Below, one piece after another: positions 55,513-64,000 of a DNA stretch of 64,000 bases. The position numbers were made by a program, and so were the translations under genes. The stretch's first letter is position 1; every line of letters starts with the position of its first letter. The notes beneath the pieces are model-generated. The model was not told the origin of the DNA. It did no database searches and saw only the letters and a list, made by a program, of their open reading frames with translations. The DNA comes from Fictibacillus arsenicus. Lineage in GTDB: Bacteria > Bacillota > Bacilli > Bacillales > Fictibacillaceae. The DNA is taken from assembly GCF_001999465.1 (NCBI RefSeq), contig NZ_MQMF01000002.1, positions 310,001-374,000 of the forward strand, in the 5' to 3' direction.

Positions 55513-57114
55513 ATGGAACATCTCGAACTCCGGCGAAAAATCATAATCATGATTTCTATTATGGCTGCCATGCTTTTTGCAGCTCTAAATCAGACGATCG
55601 TAGGGACTTCACTGCCAAGAATAATCGCAGATCTTGGCGGCGTTGAATATTATAGCTGGGTGTTTACCATTTTCATGTTAACATCCAGCATTACAGCTAT
55701 ACTTGTAGGAAAACTCTCTGATATATACGGCCGCAAGCCTTTTATACTTATAGGTATTGGAGTATTCACTGTCGGTTCACTGCTTTGTGGTGTTTCAGAC
55801 AGCATCCTTGAACTAATCCTATACCGCGGTATTCAAGGATTTGGCGGAGGGATGATCATGTCAACAGCTTTTACAGCTGTAGGCGACCTTTTCCCTCCAC
55901 GTGAGCGCGGAAAATGGCAAGGGATCATGAGCAGTGTTTTCGGATTGGCAAGCGTTTTCGGACCAACCCTTGGCGGCTATATCGTTGATCATTTCCATTG
56001 GCATTGGGTTTTCTGGATCTTTCTTCCGTTCGGGTTAGTAGCTTTTGCAGCTATTTATTTTCTTTTTCCATCAGTACAAAGAAAAGAAAAGGAATCTATT
56101 GATTATACCGGGTCGCTGCTTTTAACGATAACAGTAGTTCCACTGCTGCTTTCGTTCACATGGGCCGGAAATCAATATGAATGGCTATCACCTGAGATCA
56201 TAGGACTTTTTGGGGTAACAATCGTTGCATTCATTTTGTTTATCCGTACAGAAAAACGTGTCAAGAGTCCTGTTCTTCCGCTTGAAATGTTTAAAAATAA
56301 AGTTTTTACTATCTCAAACATTATCGGATTATTCTTAGGTGCAGGAATGTTTGGGTCAATTATGTATATGCCGTTCTTTATCCAAGGCGTAATGGGCACG
56401 TCAGCTACAAAATCAGGGTTTGTTATGATGCCCCTGACACTTGCGATGGTTGCCGGAAGTACGATCAGCGGCCAGATTGTTACAAAGACCGGCAAATATA
56501 AAAAACTTGCCATGCTGGGATTATTCATCATGGCAAGCGGAATGACGAGTATGCATTTCATGGACACGGAAACTACGAATATGACAGCTACTCTAAATAT
56601 GATTCTAGTTGGAACAGGTCTTGGAATCACGTTCCCTATCTTTACGTTAACGGTTCAAAATGCAGTTGAACATAAATATTTAGGGGTTTCCACTTCCTCT
56701 GTACAGTTGTTCCGTCAGTTAGGAGGAACAATCGGTGTTTCAATCATGGGAAGTGTAATGAACAACACACTGGCTGATCACTTCAGCGAAAATTCCCAAA
56801 AATTGATCGCTTCCACTCCAAATGTTACTTTTCAGATGAATGAACAAATTAAGGAACTGGCGAATCCTCAAGTACTGTTGAATCAAGAAGCTGTGATGGC
56901 AAAGTTCAGCAGCTTGCCTCCAGAATCTGTTGTTTTTTTAAAACAAGTCATGGAGATCCTGCGAGAATCGTTAAGCTATGCGTTAAATGGCGTCTTCCTG
57001 ACAGGAGCACTCGTGATCGGAACTGCCCTGCTGCTTACGTTCTTCTTCTTAAAAGAAATACCGCTAAGAACATCAAACGAAAGCAAAGAAGAATTAAAAG
57101 ATCAATCCGCATAA
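55513..57114 (+). CDS. DHA2 family multidrug MFS exporter (MdtP/LmrB/EmrB-like)
   Basis: 533 residues with fourteen membrane helices. I start at the ATG at 55513, whose GGGGGA site is at 55499. Motifs: LNQTIVGTSLPRIIADLGG (motif D1), GKLSDIYGRKPFILIG (motif A), LYRGIQGFGGGMI (motif B) and GPTLGGYIVDH (motif C), all typical of drug/H+ antiporters. It lies 71 bp behind a MarR gene. Substrates unknown; in the closest B. subtilis system they include fusidic acid and related drugs. Confidence 0.92.
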   Translation: MEHLELRRKIIIMISIMAAMLFAALNQTIVGTSLPRIIADLGGVEYYSWVFTIFMLTSSITAILVGKLSDIYGRKPFILIGIGVFTVGSLLCGVSDSILELILYRGIQGFGGGMIMSTAFTAVGDLFPPRERGKWQGIMSSVFGLASVFGPTLGGYIVDHFHWHWVFWIFLPFGLVAFAAIYFLFPSVQRKEKESIDYTGSLLLTITVVPLLLSFTWAGNQYEWLSPEIIGLFGVTIVAFILFIRTEKRVKSPVLPLEMFKNKVFTISNIIGLFLGAGMFGSIMYMPFFIQGVMGTSATKSGFVMMPLTLAMVAGSTISGQIVTKTGKYKKLAMLGLFIMASGMTSMHFMDTETTNMTATLNMILVGTGLGITFPIFTLTVQNAVEHKYLGVSTSSVQLFRQLGGTIGVSIMGSVMNNTLADHFSENSQKLIASTPNVTFQMNEQIKELANPQVLLNQEAVMAKFSSLPPESVVFLKQVMEILRESLSYALNGVFLTGALVIGTALLLTFFFLKEIPLRTSNESKEELKDQSA

Positions 57115-57147
57115 AGAAAAGACGCAGGAATTTGCCGTCTTTTTCAT
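57115..57147 (+). terminator. Terminator after the MFS gene
   Basis: GAAAAGACG pairs with CGTCTTTTTC around a ten-base loop, next to the stop codon. Confidence 0.75.
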
Positions 57148-57246
57148 TTCTAAAGATGGTGTTCGCAAAGTGCATTAAGGATACTCTTGTCACTTCCGCA
57201 TGATGCGTCTTTTTCAGGTGGACATTCTTTCGTGCAAAATATACTT

Positions 57247-57338
57247 TGTTTGGTTAAGAAGAGAAATTGTTCGGTTGTCCCACTTTTTTGTACGGTTAGC
57301 CATGATTTTTGTTCGGTCACAGATCCATTTGTACACTT
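57247..57338. repeat. Short array with 21-bp period (array 4)
   Basis: TGTTTGGTT, TGTTCGGTT, TGTACGGTT, TGTTCGGTC and TGTACACTT start at 57247, 57268, 57289, 57310 and 57330: spacings 21, 21, 21 and 20 bp. It lies between the terminator of the MFS gene and the convergent GNAT gene. No other feature was found in this 302-bp gap except a hairpin at 57396-57425. Confidence 0.85.
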
Positions 57339-57395
57339 CACGAAGAATGAGCAGCTTTAAAATCAAAGAAGCCAGAAGATTGCCGCTAGGATTAG

Positions 57396-57425
57396 TGGGA
57401 CAGCTAAAAAGCTGTCTTATTTTAT
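57396..57425 (+). terminator. Hairpin near the GNAT gene end
   Basis: GGGACAGCT pairs with AGCTGTCTT around AAAA and is followed by ATTTT on the plus strand. The minus-strand side lacks a T-run, so it is a poor terminator for the GNAT gene. Confidence 0.4.
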
Positions 57426-58253
57426 CAGTGGTTCTTTTGTTATGTTGTTTTCAGAAACAGTCATATGAACAGGGAAATTCATACTCCACATGCCAATATC
57501 TTTAAATCCAAGTCTTTTATAAATGGAACCTGCTTTTGGATTATCGTAGAAAAGGCAAAGTGCTTTTCCTTGTGAAAGAACATCGTGACAAAGTGCCTCC
57601 ATGCATTGGGTTGCAAGACCTTGGTTTCTTTTTTCGGGATGTGAACATACACCAACGATCATAGCGGATAATGAATTTTCTGCAGTTGTTGAGGCGCATG
57701 ACACGACAATTTTACCTTCTTTCATAAAATAAGTACGTCCAGTTTTTGTTTTCAGAGCCTGCTCCAAACTTTGTCTTGCAGTCGCTCTAATCGTGAATTC
57801 TTTTATCTGCAGTTTCAGTTCTATTAAAGAATCCACATCTTGAAGGCCAGCTTGCTGAATTCCCTCTCGGCTGCTGTTTTTATTTAACAAGCTATTATCT
57901 TTAAGTTCAGCAAAATACGTTTCTTTTGTTCGTTCAAACTTAACATACGGACGGAACTGTTCAGTAATCTCCTTTTTTCCAGAGAGCATTTCATATTTGG
58001 TGTCTTTGTTTATGATCTTTGAAAAATCCTTTGCGTTAATGGTTCCTTTAGCATATGGCAAATAGTTCCCCATATAGCGCAGAAGAATCCCTTGTATTTG
58101 TTCTTCATCATCCAGCTCTATCCAAATTTCCTGAAAATCAGTTTCATAGCCAAAATTCTCAATATCCGCAATGATAAATAGATTAAGAGCAGGTTCATCA
58201 CTCAAATAATTCATCACTTTCTCATGCATTGTCTGATCTGCTTTAACAATCAT
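57417..58253 (-). CDS. GNAT family N-acetyltransferase
   Basis: 278 residues, two-part protein: an N-terminal half with a weak GNAT-like fold and a C-terminal acetyltransferase domain (from about residue 145) with the acetyl-CoA loop VCSHPEKRNQGLATQCMEAL and the closing YDNPKAGSIYKRLGFKDIGMW. Substrate unknown. GAGGGG lies upstream of the ATG. Transcribed alone. Confidence 0.85.
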   Translation of the reverse strand: MIVKADQTMHEKVMNYLSDEPALNLFIIADIENFGYETDFQEIWIELDDEEQIQGILLRYMGNYLPYAKGTINAKDFSKIINKDTKYEMLSGKKEITEQFRPYVKFERTKETYFAELKDNSLLNKNSSREGIQQAGLQDVDSLIELKLQIKEFTIRATARQSLEQALKTKTGRTYFMKEGKIVVSCASTTAENSLSAMIVGVCSHPEKRNQGLATQCMEALCHDVLSQGKALCLFYDNPKAGSIYKRLGFKDIGMWSMNFPVHMTVSENNITKEPLIK

Positions 58254-58332
58254 TTTCCTGTCCCCTCTCCTATATTCCTATTAATTTTAGCTCCAATATG
58301 GAAAAATGCAACAATTTTATTCTTATCAAAAA

Positions 58333-58373
58333 CAAAAAAATCCTGCAGCAGAACCTGCAGGATTCGAACGATC
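58333..58373 (-). terminator. Terminator of the SLH-subtilase gene
   Basis: GAATCCTGCAGGTTC loop-pairs with TGCTGCAGGATT and is followed by a T7 run on the minus strand. Confidence 0.85.
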
Positions 58374-58383
58374 ACCAAATCGT

Positions 58384-60864
58384 TTATTTTAAGAAAGCGT
58401 GATGATAGCGAACTGCTGCAACCGCATAATCGCCTCGGGAAACTGCTTTCGCCGGTTTGAATATTGCATGTACAACAGGTTCTAAATCGTAAGGTCCTTG
58501 TTCCACGGAGAAATATGCATTCAGCATGTTTAAATCTAATGCGAGCTGTACGTATCCTTTTAACTCTTGAGGAATATTGTCCGCATCATCAAGCGGAATA
58601 CGTGCTTCTCCATATTGTACAGACAATGTTTCTGTTTGAACTTCCCCTGCCTGTTTTTCTAAACCGAGCGCTTGAACAAGAGAATAAGCTATTTCTGCCC
58701 GGTTTACTGAGCCGTTTGGAGCAAACTCAGTAGCAGTTTTAGGCAAAATAACTCCTTTTGTAGTTTGGTTAGCATCTCTAAATGCACCGCCACGAGCAGT
58801 TGCTGCGTTGATAAAAGGCGCGTCAGAAGCTGTTACATCTGTATAGTCATTTGTCTTAGAATCAATGCTTTGACGAATTTCCGTACCTGCCACTAAAAAT
58901 TTAGCAAGTTCAGACCGAGTTAACATCTGGTCAGGTTTAAATGTTCCATCGGCATACCCATCTACGAGACGTTCACTTACTGCTGTTTGGATCGCATTTG
59001 CTGCTGGATGTCCGTTAATATCGGACAGACCTGTATATCCGCCTGCTGTTTTATACGTTATGGTTCCATCAACTTCTTCCGGCAGTCCAGCTCCACCTGT
59101 AGGGTTTTCTTGCGCGCCCCGCAGACCGCGTATTTCAAGCTTCCACTCTCCTGCTTTCGGTGCATCTACAACAACAGTCCTATCCGCTTCTAACGGGAAC
59201 AATAATGAAATGCCTGAACTGAACTCATTGCCTGCAGGATCAATTAAAACAAGATTGATCGGATTCCCTGTCTCTTCGTCAATTCCATTTGCATGAATTT
59301 GTGCAACGAGCGTTGTTAAGTTTTCTTTAACCGTAAAGCTATGCTGGTTCGTTGACGTTAACTTTGAAGGGTCATACGTTAAGGCGAATTTTTCCTTAGA
59401 AGATGACATCTCAATATTGCTGTTAAATGTTCTCGCAGCATTAACGGTTTGTCCATATTGACCAGAATGTACGATTGCATCCATCGCTGCATATGCATTT
59501 ACATATCCTGCGCCAACTTCCCAAGGTTCCATACCCGGTATGTTTGTTGCCGTTTGCTGAAGAATGGCTTTGATTTCTTGAGGAGAGAGGGTTGGATCAG
59601 CTTCAAGCAGCAGCGCTGTAATACCTGCTACATGAGGTGTTGCCATGGATGTTCCGCTCATCGTTGTGTAATAAGGAACATAAGCAGGCTCAATTCCTTC
59701 TGCATCCTCTGCGGCACCTAATGAGGAAACTGGAGCAATAACACGTGTTGAAACAATATCCACTCCAGGAGCAGTTATCGATGGTTCGTCTTTCCAAGTC
59801 CATGTTTTCCCATCCATTTCAAATGTTCCGCCAGTATTTTTTGTTCCTCGAGAGGAAAAGTCTGCAAGCTTTCCTGATTTCTCACCTGCCGCTACGGAAA
59901 TAACCCAAGGTGCTTTTGAATAAGGATTGTGAGTATTTTCACCAGGACCAGAATTTCCTGCTGCGAACAATACGGTAATACCACGGTCATATGCGGATTT
60001 ACTAGCAATATTGATTGGATGCTCAGGTTCAAAATCACCTGAGGACCCCCAGGAATTCGTAATGACACGTATATTATATTTCGCCTGGTGTGAGATCGCA
60101 TAATCAAATCCACCAATACCATCCAAAACGAACAGTGCTGCCCCAGAACCATATCCAATTAAGTCAGCTCCTGGTGCTGCTCCTTCATATCTTCCTCCAG
60201 ACATAGCCCCAGTACCACCAACTGTTCCGGCAACATGTGTGCCATGTCCTGAATTCGTATCTGTGTTCGGGACGTTTTCTTGATAGCTGATTGGCAATAC
60301 ACCAGAGATGGAGTGAAGGTTTGCTGAAGCCATTACATTTTGCACCAAATTCTTGCCTAATTCATGGTCTTTGTGTGTACCGTCTACACCACTATCATTT
60401 ACGACAACCCCAATACCTTTTCCTGTAAAAGGAAGACCGCCATTTTTTTTCGTCATAGAGCTGTCTGTTCTTACCTTATCAACGCCTGTAAGTGCAGTTG
60501 CATCAGCATTAAAGTAGCTTAATTTTTCATTTAAAAACAATGAACGAACTTGGCTTGATTTAGCAAGTTGCTGAATCTGATCTGGATTTGCTTTTACCCC
60601 AGCCATAGGAAGTGTTTTTAGGGTAACCGCATTACTAATGCCCACTCCTTTTAATAATGCGAGCTGTTCTAGTTTTGGTGCACCTGTCCCATGGAACGTT
60701 ACGATTACCTCCAATGAGTTTATACCTGAAATTAATTTATTCTGAAGTGACTTTCCAATAACCGCAGAATGCGTTTGTGCAGATGCCCTCCCAGGTTGAT
60801 TAATAGGCAGAGCAAGCGATAATACCATAAGTAAGGCAAACAATACTTTAATACTTTTTCTCAA
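58384..60864 (-). CDS. Secreted S8 subtilase with C-terminal SLH repeats
   Basis: Serine protease anchored to the cell wall. I start at the TTG at 60864 (826 residues), as AGGAGA lies 7 bases upstream and the product then begins with a signal peptide (RKSIKVLFALLMVLSLALP). An inhibitor_I9-like propeptide follows (about 45-125). Catalytic triad: Asp in VVVNDSGVDGTHKDHE, His in NSGHGTHVAG, Ser in SGTSMATPHVAG. A beta-rich domain (about 485-625) and three SLH-like units (about 630-820; the first, YADGTFKPDQMLTRSELAKF, is the best) close the protein. Paralog of the next upstream gene. Confidence 0.92.
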   Translation of the reverse strand: MRKSIKVLFALLMVLSLALPINQPGRASAQTHSAVIGKSLQNKLISGINSLEVIVTFHGTGAPKLEQLALLKGVGISNAVTLKTLPMAGVKANPDQIQQLAKSSQVRSLFLNEKLSYFNADATALTGVDKVRTDSSMTKKNGGLPFTGKGIGVVVNDSGVDGTHKDHELGKNLVQNVMASANLHSISGVLPISYQENVPNTDTNSGHGTHVAGTVGGTGAMSGGRYEGAAPGADLIGYGSGAALFVLDGIGGFDYAISHQAKYNIRVITNSWGSSGDFEPEHPINIASKSAYDRGITVLFAAGNSGPGENTHNPYSKAPWVISVAAGEKSGKLADFSSRGTKNTGGTFEMDGKTWTWKDEPSITAPGVDIVSTRVIAPVSSLGAAEDAEGIEPAYVPYYTTMSGTSMATPHVAGITALLLEADPTLSPQEIKAILQQTATNIPGMEPWEVGAGYVNAYAAMDAIVHSGQYGQTVNAARTFNSNIEMSSSKEKFALTYDPSKLTSTNQHSFTVKENLTTLVAQIHANGIDEETGNPINLVLIDPAGNEFSSGISLLFPLEADRTVVVDAPKAGEWKLEIRGLRGAQENPTGGAGLPEEVDGTITYKTAGGYTGLSDINGHPAANAIQTAVSERLVDGYADGTFKPDQMLTRSELAKFLVAGTEIRQSIDSKTNDYTDVTASDAPFINAATARGGAFRDANQTTKGVILPKTATEFAPNGSVNRAEIAYSLVQALGLEKQAGEVQTETLSVQYGEARIPLDDADNIPQELKGYVQLALDLNMLNAYFSVEQGPYDLEPVVHAIFKPAKAVSRGDYAVAAVRYHHAFLK

Positions 60865-61027
60865 AGTGAATTCTCCTTTCGTTTTCTGAATTTTCCGCTT
60901 AGTCAAATTATCTCAAAAGTAAAATTTGAAAACTATTCACCATCGGTTGTAAAACTCTATAAAACTGGAACTATTTGCATATAGTACAAAAGAGTTAACT
61001 ATGATAGGCAGCTATATTACATTAAGC

Positions 61028-61064
61028 CAAAAAAGCTAAACCAGCATAAGTAACTGATCTAGCT
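61028..61064 (-). terminator. Terminator of the second subtilase gene
   Basis: AGCTA-ATCAG pairs with CTGGT-TTAGCT and is followed by a T6 run on the minus strand. Confidence 0.7.
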
Positions 61065-61071
61065 CTTCATT

Positions 61072-62484
61072 TTATTTTGCTAGAAAGGAAGCCGTGACAG
61101 CGTCGTAAGCGTTTATATAACCGGCTCCCGTTTCCCATGATTCATAACTATTCATAGAAGTTGCTGAGTTTACTAGAATTTGTTTAACATCACTTGGTGT
61201 TAATAGAGGATTTGCATCCAGCATTAGTGCCACAACCCCAGCAGCATGCGGTGCAGCCATAGAAGTTCCGCTTAGTGTTGTGTAATAAGGCAAATGAGCT
61301 GGATCGATTGTTTGAATATCTTGTGGTGTTCCGAGAAATCCTACAGGAGACGCAACACGTGTTGAAACAATATCTTTTCCAGGTGCGGTAATCGTCGGTT
61401 GGTCACGCCATAAAAATTCCATTCCATCAACGATTGTAGAACCACCAACATCTCGAGTTCCTCTTGATGAAAAATCAGCTAATGTGCCATCTTTTACACC
61501 TGCAGCTACGGTAATAACCCATGGTGCTTTTTTATAATTTCCGGTTATTGTATTTTCCCCTGGACCTGAATTACCTGCAGAGAACACAGTAACAATATTT
61601 CGGTCATACAACATTTTAGTAGCTATATTTACTGGGTGTTCAGGATCAAATGGTGTCCCCATGTCTCCAGTATCACCCCATGAATTTGTAATTACGCGTA
61701 TACCATATTGTGCTTGATGTGTTAGAGCATAATCAAATGCACCGATTGTGTCTAAAATAGCTAGACCTGCACCGCTCCCATATCCGATTAAATCTGCGCC
61801 CGGTGCTACTCCTTCATATTTCCCGCCAGACATTACGCCAGTTCCGCCAACGATACCTGCAACATGCGTTCCATGACCAGAGTTGTTATCTGTTGCAGGG
61901 ACATTTTCAACATACTGAACAGGTAAAATCTCATGTAACGCATGCAGGTTAACTTGTCCGGCAACATTCTGAACTAAATTTTTTCCGAATTCGTGATCTT
62001 TATGAGATCCGTCAACACCGCTATCATTAATAACGACTCCTACTCCTTTACCGGATACAGGAAGCCCGCCATTTTTTTTCTGAAAATCAGCATCTTCTCT
62101 AACTCGGTCAACACCAGTTAAATCAGTAGAATCTTCATTATCATACGTTAAAGGCGCGTTATAATAAACGGAAAGTACTTTCGAATTATCTTTCAATATT
62201 TCTAATTGCGTTACAGAAATCACTACACCAGCAATCGGCAAAGCATTCATAATGATTCCATTTTGAACACCTGCTTCTTTTAATGAGGTTTTAATCTCCG
62301 TTTGGCTCATTTCTTTATCAAAAGTGACAATCGCTTCAACAGCTGTATCCGTCGTTAATCTTTGTAAAAGTCTTTTGTCTAATGCAGGAGAACGATGAAT
62401 CGGTTCAGCATGTGTTGGCAATACAGAAGGCAAAATTAAGCTTGCTGCAATAATGACAGAAGTTATTATTCTCTTAAAATTCAT
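61072..62484 (-). CDS. Secreted S8 subtilase without SLH repeats
   Basis: 470 residues: signal peptide (FKRIITSVIIAASLILPSV), I9-like propeptide, then a subtilase domain with Asp in VVINDSGVDGSHKDHE, His in NSGHGTHVAG and Ser in LSGTSMAAPHAAG. It is clearly a paralog of the SLH-bearing protease downstream (shared KKNGGLP, GKNLVQNV, GADLIGYGSGA, FSSRGT blocks) but stops right after the catalytic domain, so it should be released rather than cell-bound. AGGAGTG precedes the ATG. A two-component pair lies upstream in the same direction. Confidence 0.92.
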   Translation of the reverse strand: MNFKRIITSVIIAASLILPSVLPTHAEPIHRSPALDKRLLQRLTTDTAVEAIVTFDKEMSQTEIKTSLKEAGVQNGIIMNALPIAGVVISVTQLEILKDNSKVLSVYYNAPLTYDNEDSTDLTGVDRVREDADFQKKNGGLPVSGKGVGVVINDSGVDGSHKDHEFGKNLVQNVAGQVNLHALHEILPVQYVENVPATDNNSGHGTHVAGIVGGTGVMSGGKYEGVAPGADLIGYGSGAGLAILDTIGAFDYALTHQAQYGIRVITNSWGDTGDMGTPFDPEHPVNIATKMLYDRNIVTVFSAGNSGPGENTITGNYKKAPWVITVAAGVKDGTLADFSSRGTRDVGGSTIVDGMEFLWRDQPTITAPGKDIVSTRVASPVGFLGTPQDIQTIDPAHLPYYTTLSGTSMAAPHAAGVVALMLDANPLLTPSDVKQILVNSATSMNSYESWETGAGYINAYDAVTASFLAK

Positions 62485-62591
62485 GGGTTCACACTCCTAT
62501 TAATAGAATTTTCTAACAGTTTCTGTTATTATCTCAGCTGTTCTGAAGCATTTCTATTCACGATAAGTTTTATTTTTATAGTGCTTTTGTA

Positions 62592-62622
62592 TTAAAAAAA
62601 AAACACTCCATAGAGTGTCTTT
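62592..62622 (-). terminator. Terminator after the response regulator gene
   Basis: AAAGACACTC pairs with GAGTGTTTTT around TATG, with ten T residues on the minus strand. Confidence 0.9.
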
Positions 62623-62626
62623 CCAA

Positions 62627-63268
62627 TCATCTCATAGGTACAAGCTGATTTTGGACCGCATAAATAACGGCCTGTGATCTGCTCTTTACTTCTAATTTTT
62701 TAAAAATCTTACTGACATGTATTTTTACAGTTTTGTCACTGATAAATAATTTCTCAGCAATCTCTTTATTGCTCAGTCCTTCAACGAGTCCAATTAGTAC
62801 TTCCTGTTCACGGTCTGTGAGGTTCGACTCGTCTTTTTTAAATTGAGTTTGCTGTAGATGAATATTAACCAGTTTCTTCGTCATCCTCGGAGTAATCATA
62901 GACTCTCCACGGAACACGGTATTAATGGCATCAACGACATGCTCTGATGGTGCATCTTTTAATAAATATCCATCTGCACCTGCTTTTAGTGCAGATAGCA
63001 AATATTCATCGTGTGTGTACATCGTTAGAACAAGGATGCGGGCATTGGGATTTTTCGATTTAATAATCGCTGTTGTCTCTACCCCGTTAATACCTGGAAG
63101 ATTAATATCCATGATGATAACATCTGGCGCTAATTCCTCAGCGAGTTTTATTGCTTCTTCTCCTGAAATCGCTTCTCCAACAACTTTCATGTCATCTTCA
63201 AATGACAGTATATTCTTCAATCCGTCTCTTAAAATAGCATGGTCATCCACAAGCAATATTGTAATCAT
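62627..63268 (-). CDS. NarL/LuxR-type response regulator
   Basis: 213 residues. Receiver domain (1 to about 120): acidic pair LVDDH, phosphoacceptor Asp in [10 protein letters not shown], Thr in LTMYT and Lys in LLKDAP. The C-terminal LuxR helix-turn-helix is [39 protein letters not shown]. Overlaps the histidine kinase gene by ATGA, so they form one system. Targets unknown; the adjacent secreted proteases are candidates but a terminator separates them. Confidence 0.92.
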   Translation of the reverse strand: MITILLVDDHAILRDGLKNILSFEDDMKVVGEAISGEEAIKLAEELAPDVIIMDINLPGINGVETTAIIKSKNPNARILVLTMYTHDEYLLSALKAGADGYLLKDAPSEHVVDAINTVFRGESMITPRMTKKLVNIHLQQTQFKKDESNLTDREQEVLIGLVEGLSNKEIAEKLFISDKTVKIHVSKIFKKLEVKSRSQAVIYAVQNQLVPMR

Positions 63269-64000
63269 GTTATATTTGCCTCCTTAGATTCTATTTGGGG
63301 TATTTGAAGCTTTATTTCCGTTCCTTTCCCTTTAGCTGAATCAATGTGAAGCGATGCACCCAGGCTGTCAGACTGTTCATTCATGTTTAAAATCCCGTAA
63401 TGCGGTTCTTGCTGGGCTTTAATCATAGATTCATATAGAGAAAAACCTTTCCCATCATCTTTGATTCTAAAAAAGACCTGATCATTTGAATAGCTTAAAA
63501 GAATATCCACTTTTGTTGCCTCAGCATGTTTTAAAACGTTCTGAAGGCTTTCCTGAAATACGTCGAAAATGACTTTTTCCACCATTGTGCTGAGAATTCT
63601 TCGAGTTCCTCTCTCCTGAAAACGAATTTGAATATTGTGTCCATCTTTTTCAATGGACTTTACTTTTGATTTGATCGCATGATGAAGACCTATACGCTCA
63701 GTTGGATAGGGGCGCAATGCATAAATGGATTCCCTTAATTCCTTTAAGCTGCCTCTTAATTTTTCTGTACTAAAGGCTACCAATTGTTTTGCCTTCTCTG
63801 GTTTAACAGAAAAAATACGTTGTGCTGTCTCAAGCTGCATGACTGATCCCGCAAGAGTCTGTGCAATACCGTCATGAATTTCACGTGCTATGCGGTTTCG
63901 TTCTTCCAATAGTACCCTTTTTTCTCGTTCTGATAGAAGGAGCTTCGTTTTCCATGCAACAGCAAGCTGATTTACAAGGGTCGCCATTGATTGGGTCTCC
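63265..64000 (-). CDS. Sensor histidine kinase (HisKA_3/NarX type), 5' end cut by window edge
   Basis: The frame is open to the right edge, so the N-terminus is missing. What is seen begins with the end of a GAF-like sensor domain ([23 protein letters not shown]), then the HisKA_3 phosphoacceptor His in [17 protein letters not shown] and an HATPase domain ([19 protein letters not shown], then [12 protein letters not shown]). The ATG at 63987 is probably internal. Cognate of the overlapping response regulator. Confidence 0.9.
   Translation of the reverse strand, partial: ETQSMATLVNQLAVAWKTKLLLSEREKRVLLEERNRIAREIHDGIAQTLAGSVMQLETAQRIFSVKPEKAKQLVAFSTEKLRGSLKELRESIYALRPYPTERIGLHHAIKSKVKSIEKDGHNIQIRFQERGTRRILSTMVEKVIFDVFQESLQNVLKHAEATKVDILLSYSNDQVFFRIKDDGKGFSLYESMIKAQQEPHYGILNMNEQSDSLGASLHIDSAKGKGTEIKLQIPQIESKEANIT

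Overview
The window looks like chromosome of a low-GC, endospore-forming Bacillaceae (Firmicutes). Signs are a gerA/gerB/gerC germination operon, AddAB/SbcDC repair genes of Bacillus length, SAM-I (S-box) leaders on methionine-salvage genes, GGAGG-type ribosome binding sites, and a yisK/yisL/asnO-type gene set that also lies near addBA-sbcDC in Bacillus subtilis. Fictibacillus is a possible genus, but that is a guess.

Layout. 1-4876 (-): maltodextrin uptake operon mdxEFG ending in a secreted alpha-amylase cut by the left edge; CcpA/LacI-type operators lie upstream. 5495-8680 (+): a cytoplasmic neopullulanase-type enzyme and a MATE exporter. 8908-12007: asparagine synthetase (-) and an AI-2E family transporter (+). 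12399-20799: a near-complete methionine salvage locus (mtnD, B, X, W, E on -, mtnU, K, A on +) with two SAM-I riboswitches. 20828-23187 (-): a PAS-GGDEF-EAL protein and YisL. 23335-28010: rocD (+) and a catabolic yisK-gabD-SDR set (-). 28210-35954: a B12-binding radical SAM protein, a YknX/YknW-like pair without its ABC partners, and a spore-germinant receptor operon. 35993-47829 (-): sbcC, sbcD, addA, addB. 48192-53275 (-): a signalling block with two diguanylate cyclases, a c-di-GMP-I riboswitch, a kinase-like protein, a WYL-like miniprotein and an RsbR-type stressosome protein. 53408-58253: a small membrane protein, a SPOR-domain amidase, a 35-residue membrane peptide, MarR + MFS efflux genes and a GNAT enzyme. 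58384-64000 (-): two related secreted subtilases (one with SLH repeats) and a two-component pair cut by the right edge.

Two kinds of structure are not explained by genes. (1) Four different short arrays with a 20-21 bp period each fill a gap between convergent genes (8699, 12100, 24674, 57247). The only other convergent gap longer than about 200 bp holds a copy of the second family instead. (2) Six copies of a 129-209 bp modular, hairpin-containing repeat with GTTGATT terminal inverted repeats, each oriented along flanking transcription wherever the flanking genes agree.

The most interesting functional lead is at 50317-50729: a good promoter, a textbook c-di-GMP-I aptamer, a 25-codon His/Cys-rich ORF, an intrinsic terminator, and then a diguanylate cyclase 36 bp further on, which suggests c-di-GMP feedback. 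All assignments are from reading the sequence by eye; no database search was run.
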